In this document: positions 21,741-26,785 of the stretch, in pieces | Layout of the letters: each line of letters starts with the position of its first letter | Position numbering within the stretch: the first letter of the stretch is position 1 | From: an uncultured Micromonospora sp. | Lineage (GTDB): Bacteria > Actinomycetota > Actinomycetes > Mycobacteriales > Micromonosporaceae | DNA length: 26,785 nt | Assembly: GCA_937951935.1 (NCBI GenBank) | Contig: CALGAM010000094.1 | Span: 1-26,785 of the forward strand | Reading direction: 5' to 3' | Position numbers and translations under genes: made by a program | Notes under the pieces: model-generated | What the model saw: the letters and a program-made list of their open reading frames with translations, nothing else | Told to the model about the DNA's origin: nothing | The model's database searches: none

Positions 21741-23120
21741 ATGCGCGTGGAGACGAGTGAGACGGCCCAACTGTCCAGGCAGGTCGCGCGGTCCACACCG
21801 GATCAGGAGCTCACGCTCGTCTGTCTGCCCTACGCCGGTGGCGACGCGGTCGCGTTCCTGCGGTGGTCCGAGGCGCTGCGCGGATCCGCCCGGGTCGTGG
21901 TCGTCGAGCTGCCCGGACGGGACGGACGCCGATCCGACCGTGGCGGGATCGTCGTCGGCGACGTGGCCGACCAGGTCGCCGCGCACGCCCACGCCCCGTA
22001 CGCGCTGTACGGGCACAGCATGGGCGCGCGGCTGGCCTTCGAGGTGGTCCGGGAGCTGCGGCGCCGCGGCGTCCCGCTGCCGCTGCGGCTCTACGTCGGC
22101 GGGGCGCACCCGCCGCACCTGGTCGAGCCCATCGCCCGGCTGGCCCACCTGACCGAGGAGCAGTTCCTGGACCAGTTGATCCTGCGCGCGGGCACCCCGG
22201 CGGTGGTCCGGGACGACCCGTACGTGCGGGCCGCGGTCCTGCCGACCCTCCGCATCGACCTCGACTGGTTGCGGGCGTACCGCTACCGACCGGAGAGCCC
22301 GCTGCCCGTACCGGTGGTGGCGTTCGCCGGCGTGGACGACCAGGAGGTGCCCGACAACCTCATGCTGGGTTGGGCGCGGCACACCAGTGCCTCGTTCCGC
22401 CTGCACACCCTGGTCGGCGACCACCTGTTCATCCGTACCGAGACCGCGACCCTCACCGCGATGATCGCGGCCGACCTGGCGGCGGCCCGGGACGGCCGCC
22501 ACGACGCGCCGACGGTCCCGCCGCCGGCCCCCGACGAGATCCACGTCTGGCGCCTGGCGCTGGGTCCACCGGGCACGGGCTCGGCCCGGGACGGCACCGC
22601 CGACGAGGTCGGGCAGGGCGGTGACGCCGCCTTCCGCGCCGCGCTGCGCCACCTGCTGCGGCGCTACGGCGTGGAGGACGGCGACCTGGACGGTGCCGGC
22701 GCGGACCCGGGCGACCCGGCCTTCGGCGGGCCGACCCTGGCCGGGCTGCACCGGGCGGTCAGCAGGTCGGCGGGCACGGCCCTCGTCGCGCTCGGCCGTC
22801 GGGAGCTCGCCGTCGACGTCGAGGTGCTCCGGCCCGTGACGGATCTCGACGACTTCTGCGACCGGGCCCTGACCCCCGCCGAGCGGGCCGAGGTGTTCGC
22901 CGAGCCGGAGGAGCACCAGCTGTCGGCCGCGTTACGGCGCTGGACGGCCAGGGAGGCGGTACGCAAGGCCACCGCCGCGGCGGCAGCAGCCCCGGGCACG
23001 CCCACCGCGGTCGACTGGCGGGTCACCGAGCTCGACCTGGACGACGCGGTCGCCGCGGTGGCCACGTCCGGCGGGAACTGGCGGCTGCGGTACGAGATCC
23101 TCGGCGGACTTCCACGGTAG
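21741..23120 (+). CDS. Type II thioesterase fused to a Sfp-like 4'-phosphopantetheinyl transferase
   Basis: 459 residues in one frame from ATG 21741 (GGGGGAC just upstream). Residues about 22-245 are a type II thioesterase: LTLVCLPYAGGDAVAFLRW (24-42), ALYGHSMGARLAFEVV (88-103, Ser93), FAGVDDQEV (195-203, acid) and LVGDHLFIR (224-232, His228). Such enzymes clear wrong or stalled acyl groups from carrier proteins. Residues about 265-459 read as a shortened PPTase that would load phosphopantetheine on those carriers: DEIHVWRLAL (265-274), AVDVEVLRP (357-365, Asp359 and Glu361 as metal ligands), RALTPAERAEVF (375-386) and RRWTAREAVRKA (399-410, Glu405). The usual LSHS is VSRS (340-343) and WxxKEA is WTAREA. 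About 20 residues of Pro/Ala linker join the halves. The NRPS gene starts 12 bases later, so they form one operon. Confidence 0.86.
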   Translation: MRVETSETAQLSRQVARSTPDQELTLVCLPYAGGDAVAFLRWSEALRGSARVVVVELPGRDGRRSDRGGIVVGDVADQVAAHAHAPYALYGHSMGARLAFEVVRELRRRGVPLPLRLYVGGAHPPHLVEPIARLAHLTEEQFLDQLILRAGTPAVVRDDPYVRAAVLPTLRIDLDWLRAYRYRPESPLPVPVVAFAGVDDQEVPDNLMLGWARHTSASFRLHTLVGDHLFIRTETATLTAMIAADLAAARDGRHDAPTVPPPAPDEIHVWRLALGPPGTGSARDGTADEVGQGGDAAFRAALRHLLRRYGVEDGDLDGAGADPGDPAFGGPTLAGLHRAVSRSAGTALVALGRRELAVDVEVLRPVTDLDDFCDRALTPAERAEVFAEPEEHQLSAALRRWTAREAVRKATAAAAAAPGTPTAVDWRVTELDLDDAVAAVATSGGNWRLRYEILGGLPR

Positions 23121-23132
23121 GGGGAGGCTCCC

Positions 23133-26100
23133 GTGGCACCGGCCGACACGCACGCTCCGGGAGAACCACCGGGCGGGTCGTCCGTGCCATGGCACTGGAC
23201 GCGCGGACCGGACCACCACCCTCCGTCCGTGCTGCTCTGGGATCTCGTCGTGGCGCAGGCACGGCGGCAGCCGGACGCGGTCGCCGTACGACAGTGGCAG
23301 ACCACGCTCAGCTACGCCCACCTGGTCGGCGCGGCCACGGCCCTGGCCGGCCGGCTGCGGGCGCTCGGGGTCGGCCCGCAGACCCGGGTCGGCGTCTGCA
23401 CGCGCCGCGGCCCGGAGCTGCCGGTGAGCGTGCTGGGTGTGCTGGCCAGCGGCGCCGCGTACGTGGCGCTGGACCCGGCGCACCCACCCAGCCGGCTGGA
23501 CCACATCCGGCGCGACGCCGGGATCGACGTCATCGTGGCCGACGAGGACGGGGCCAGCCTGCTCGCCGGCACCGGCGGACGGCTGGTCGTGCCGAGTCTC
23601 GACCCGCCCGCCCCCGGCGCGGCCGGGCCCGCCGGGGCCGCGTCCCCGGCCGTCGACCCGTCGAACACCGCGTACCTGCTGTACACGTCGGGGTCGACCG
23701 GGCGGCCCAAGGGGGTGGCGGTCAGCCAGCGCAGCCTCACCGCGTTCGTGACCGCGGCGGGCCGGCACTTCGGGCTCGACGGCACCTGCCGGGCCATCGC
23801 GTTCGCCGCCCTGGGCTTCGACGTGTCGGTGCTGGACCTGCTGACGCCCCTGGCGCACGGGGCGAGCGTGCAGCTCGTGCCGGACGCCGACCGGACCGAC
23901 CCGGCCCGGCTGCAACGGTTCCTGGCCGCGCACGAGGTCACCTGGGGGTTCATCCCGCCCGCCCTGCTGCCGCTGCTCGACCCGGCCCGGCTGCCCACGC
24001 TGCGCGCCGTCGTCACCGCCGGCGAACCGCCGGGACCGGAACAGGTGGCCCGGTGGTCCGCCCCACCCCACCGCCGGCTGCACAACTGGTACGGCCCGAC
24101 GGAGACGACCGTCTGCGTGGTCGGCGGCGAGCTGACCGGCCGGTGGCGGCGGCCGGTGCCGATCGGCCGGCCGCTGCCCGGCTGCCGGGCGTACGTGCTC
24201 GACGAGCGGATGAGGCCGTGCCCGCCCGGCGTCCCCGGTGAGCTGTACATCGGCGGTGTACAGGTGGCCCAGGGGTACTGGCGGCAGCCGGGCCTGACCG
24301 CCGAGCGGTTCGTGCCGGACCCGTACGGCGACGAGCCGGGAGCGCGGCTGTACCGCACCGGCGACCGGGCGGCGTGGGAGGCCGACGGGCGCATCGCGTA
24401 CCTCGGCCGGCTGGACCGGCAGGTGAAGATCCAGGGACAGCGCGTCGAGATCGGCGAGGTCGAGTCCGTGGTACGCGGGCATCCCCGGGTCACCCAGGCC
24501 GTCGTCGACGTGGCACCGGCCGGGGACGGCACCGCCCCCGGCCCGAACCCCGGGGAGCTCGTCGCGTTCGTCACCCCGGCCGACGGCCCCGACCTGGCGC
24601 AGCTTCGGGAGTACTGCGCGCGGTGGCTGCCGGCGTACATGCTGCCCACCCGGGTGGTGCGGCTGGACGCGCTGCCGCTGACCGCCGCCGGCAAGACCGA
24701 CCTGCGGGCGTTGCGCGAACGGCTGTCCGGGCCGGCGGACGCGGCGGCGCCGGCACCGGAGCCGGCGGCGTCGGTCGCGGCGACCGTGGCGGCGGTCTGG
24801 GCCGAGGTCCTGCGCGTGCCGGCGCCGGCCCCACAGGACGGGTTCCTCGACTCCGGTGGGCACTCGCTGGCCGCGATGCGGCTGGTCGCGGCGCTGCGGG
24901 ACCGGCTCGGCCGGGACGTCGCCGTGGCGGACGTCCACGCCGGCCGTACCCTGGGCGGACTCATCCGTCGGGTCGAGGCCGCACCGCCCCTGGACGACGT
25001 CGACCTCGCCGTCGCAGGCGCGGTCCCCACGCTCTCCCCGGCACAGCGGCGGATGTGGTTCGTCGAGCAGGTGGCACCGGGCACGCCGACCCACAACATC
25101 ACGTTCGCCGAACGGCTGCGCGGGCCGCTCGACCTGGCCGCCCTGCGCACCGCGCTCGCCACGGTCGTGCGGCGCCACGCGGCGCTGCGCTGGCGGGTAC
25201 CGCGGCGCGACGGCGTGCCCACGGTCGCGGTCGTCGACGCCACCGCCGAGGTCCCGCTGCCGGTACGCGACCTCACCGCCGGCACCCGCCGGGAGCGGGA
25301 ACAGGCGCTGCGCGCGGCGCTGGACGCCGCGGCGCTCGTCCCGTTCGACCTGGCCACCGGCCCGCTGTGGCGGGCGACGCTGCTGCGGCTGGCCGACGAC
25401 GAGCACGTTCTGGCGTTCGCCGTGCACCACCTGGTCTTCGACGGCTGGTCGCAGCAGGTGTTCTACCGCGACCTCGCCGCCGGGTACGCCGCCGCGCTCG
25501 ACGGCCGACCACCCGACCTCCCACCGTTGCGTGTCGGGTTCGCCGACTACGTCGCGACCCTGGCCGCGCGCGCGGCCCGCAACGGCGCCGCGCACCTGCG
25601 CTGGTGGGTGCGGCGGCTTGCGGGCGCGCCGACGGTCTGCGACCTGCCCCGCGACCGGGCCCGCCCGGCCACCCAGTCCCACCGCGGCGCCGCCCGGGAC
25701 GCCGAACTGGACGCGGCGGCCACCGCCGCGGTCCGGGCGGTGGCGCGGCGTGCCGGCGCCACCCCGTACGCGGTGCTGCTCGCCGCGTTCGCCCAGCTGC
25801 TGCGACGGCTCACCGGACAGGCGGACCTGGTCGTCGGGGTGCCGTTCGCCGACCGGGACCACGTCGCGTTCGAGCCGCTGGTCGGGCTGCTGCTGCAGAT
25901 CCTGCCGGTGCGGCTGCGGGTGGCCGACGAGGACACCTTCACCGACCACGTCCGGCGCTGCGCCGAGGAACTCCAGCTGGCCGCCGAGCACCGCGACGCG
26001 CCGCTGGACCGCATCGTCGAGGCGCTGCGGGTCCCCCGCGACCTGGGCCGCAACCCGCTGGTCCAGGTGATGTTCAACATGTACACGTTCGGCCAGGCCC

Positions 26101-26785
26101 GGCTGGAACTGCGCGGCTGCGTCGCGGAGCCGGTGCCGGCGGGCCTGCCGGGCGCGATGTTCGACCTCACGCTGTACGTCACCGAACACGGCGACGGGCT
26201 GCGCCTGGAGGCGGTCTACAACCCGGACCTGTACGACGACGCCCGCGTCGCCGCGCTCCTCGACACGTACCGCCACCTGGTCGGTGAGCTGACCGCCGCC
26301 CCCGACACGCCGGTCGGGCGGGCCCCGGCCCGGCCGCCGGGGGCGGCGCTGCCGGGCTGGGACACCCCGCTGCCACGCCGGGCCGGGGTGCCGGTGCTGC
26401 GCCGGGTCGCGCAGCGGGTCGCGGAGCACCCCGACGCCCCGGCCGTCGTCGGGGTCGGCGGCGAGTTGACCTACCGCGCGCTCGACGCGCTGCGGCGCCG
26501 GACCGCCGCCGCGGTCACCGCCGCCGGGATCGGCCCGGCGGAGACGGTCGCCGTCCTGGCCAGCCGGCACGTGGCGCTGCCGGCGCTGCTGCTCGGCGTG
26601 CTGTCGGCCGGTGCCCGGTGGGCGGTGTTGGACGCCACGCTGCCGGCCGCCCGGCTCGCCCGCCAGGCCGCGGCCGCCTCCGCGAGGGCGCTGCTCGTCT
26701 GCCCGGACGTGGCGGTGCCCGAGGAACTGGCCGACCTGGTCCCGGTCGTTCCCGCCGACACCGCGCCGGCGGTGGAGGACGCCGC
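23133..26785 (+). CDS. Non-ribosomal peptide synthetase, 5' part (A-PCP-C-A), cut by window end
   Basis: Open for 1217 codons from GTG 23133 (GGAGG at 23123-23127, spacing five) and still open at the window end. A1 (about 40-525): YLLYTSGSTGRPKGVAV (181-197), FDVSVLDLL (229-237), NWYGPTETTVC (318-328), YRTGDR (407-412), GRLDRQVKIQGQRVEIGEVE and Lys521. PCP: LDSGGHSLAAMRL with the phosphopantetheine Ser578. C (about 630-1075): SPAQRRMWFVEQV (635 on), HHLVFDG (765-771, catalytic His766), VGLLLQILPVRL and NPLVQVMFNM. A2 starts near 1087 (AEHPDAPAVVGVGGELTYRAL) and is truncated. With no condensation domain before A1, this is an initiating module followed by at least one extension module. The hand-aligned A1 code is D-V-L-F-V-A-W-V-C-K; I do not recognise its substrate. 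The thioesterase-PPTase gene precedes it in the same operon. Confidence 0.96.
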   Translation, partial: MAPADTHAPGEPPGGSSVPWHWTRGPDHHPPSVLLWDLVVAQARRQPDAVAVRQWQTTLSYAHLVGAATALAGRLRALGVGPQTRVGVCTRRGPELPVSVLGVLASGAAYVALDPAHPPSRLDHIRRDAGIDVIVADEDGASLLAGTGGRLVVPSLDPPAPGAAGPAGAASPAVDPSNTAYLLYTSGSTGRPKGVAVSQRSLTAFVTAAGRHFGLDGTCRAIAFAALGFDVSVLDLLTPLAHGASVQLVPDADRTDPARLQRFLAAHEVTWGFIPPALLPLLDPARLPTLRAVVTAGEPPGPEQVARWSAPPHRRLHNWYGPTETTVCVVGGELTGRWRRPVPIGRPLPGCRAYVLDERMRPCPPGVPGELYIGGVQVAQGYWRQPGLTAERFVPDPYGDEPGARLYRTGDRAAWEADGRIAYLGRLDRQVKIQGQRVEIGEVESVVRGHPRVTQAVVDVAPAGDGTAPGPNPGELVAFVTPADGPDLAQLREYCARWLPAYMLPTRVVRLDALPLTAAGKTDLRALRERLSGPADAAAPAPEPAASVAATVAAVWAEVLRVPAPAPQDGFLDSGGHSLAAMRLVAALRDRLGRDVAVADVHAGRTLGGLIRRVEAAPPLDDVDLAVAGAVPTLSPAQRRMWFVEQVAPGTPTHNITFAERLRGPLDLAALRTALATVVRRHAALRWRVPRRDGVPTVAVVDATAEVPLPVRDLTAGTRREREQALRAALDAAALVPFDLATGPLWRATLLRLADDEHVLAFAVHHLVFDGWSQQVFYRDLAAGYAAALDGRPPDLPPLRVGFADYVATLAARAARNGAAHLRWWVRRLAGAPTVCDLPRDRARPATQSHRGAARDAELDAAATAAVRAVARRAGATPYAVLLAAFAQLLRRLTGQADLVVGVPFADRDHVAFEPLVGLLLQILPVRLRVADEDTFTDHVRRCAEELQLAAEHRDAPLDRIVEALRVPRDLGRNPLVQVMFNMYTFGQARLELRGCVAEPVPAGLPGAMFDLTLYVTEHGDGLRLEAVYNPDLYDDARVAALLDTYRHLVGELTAAPDTPVGRAPARPPGAALPGWDTPLPRRAGVPVLRRVAQRVAEHPDAPAVVGVGGELTYRALDALRRRTAAAVTAAGIGPAETVAVLASRHVALPALLLGVLSAGARWAVLDATLPAARLARQAAAASARALLVCPDVAVPEELADLVPVVPADTAPAVEDA

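Noticed and set aside
22932..26570. A 1212-codon open frame on the minus strand opposite the NRPS
   Set aside because: It mirrors the NRPS frame in very GC-rich DNA. Its translation is low-complexity Arg/Gly/Gln/Val with no domain, while the plus strand shows every NRPS motif.

Overview
The window comes from a very GC-rich actinomycete. Codon third positions are almost all G or C, many starts are GTG or TTG, and several genes have GGAGG-type ribosome binding sites. The gene set (RecQ joined to a phosphoribosyltransferase-like domain, an SCO2525-type methyltransferase, a polyphosphate-glucokinase-like ROK protein, an HspR-type operator, an NRPS locus) fits the Micromonosporaceae, for example Micromonospora. 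That placement is inference; no rRNA or other marker gene is present.

Layout. 1-3963: a small HTH regulator (+), then a His-rich membrane-anchored protein and a RecQ-type helicase (both -). 4076-6119: a TrkH/KtrB potassium channel subunit overlapping its RCK regulatory partner (+), followed by convergent minus-strand genes: a spermidine-synthase-like membrane protein, a secreted coiled-coil protein with an M15-like C-terminus, and an inositol-monophosphatase-family enzyme with a small coupled ORF upstream. 10044-10512 is a gene-free spacer with a strong hairpin. 10513-15096: an unrecognised two-TM coiled-coil protein (+), then minus-strand genes for a methyltransferase, a D-amino-acid oxidase, a lower-GC spacer, an Smr-domain protein and a TPR protein. 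15218-20405: a ROK sugar kinase (-), a BON-methyltransferase fusion (+), a zinc-free quinone-oxidoreductase-like protein (+), an alpha/beta hydrolase with a Cys nucleophile (-) divergent from a TetR regulator (+), and an Hsp20 chaperone behind a near-perfect HAIR operator.

20562-26785: an ADP-ribosylglycohydrolase-family protein (-) precedes the start of a biosynthetic cluster. The first cluster gene encodes a type II thioesterase fused in one frame to a Sfp-like phosphopantetheinyl transferase. Twelve bases later a non-ribosomal peptide synthetase begins (A-PCP-C-A...) and runs off the window end. The pair looks like an operon that couples carrier-protein priming, editing and peptide assembly.

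The most unusual items are the thioesterase-PPTase fusion with a changed LSHS motif, the BON-methyltransferase fusion, the 27-bp tandem repeat inside the RecQ helicase core, the Gly-to-Ala change in a TrkH pore loop, and the Cys-nucleophile hydrolase. No tRNA, rRNA, CRISPR array, insertion sequence or phage gene was seen.
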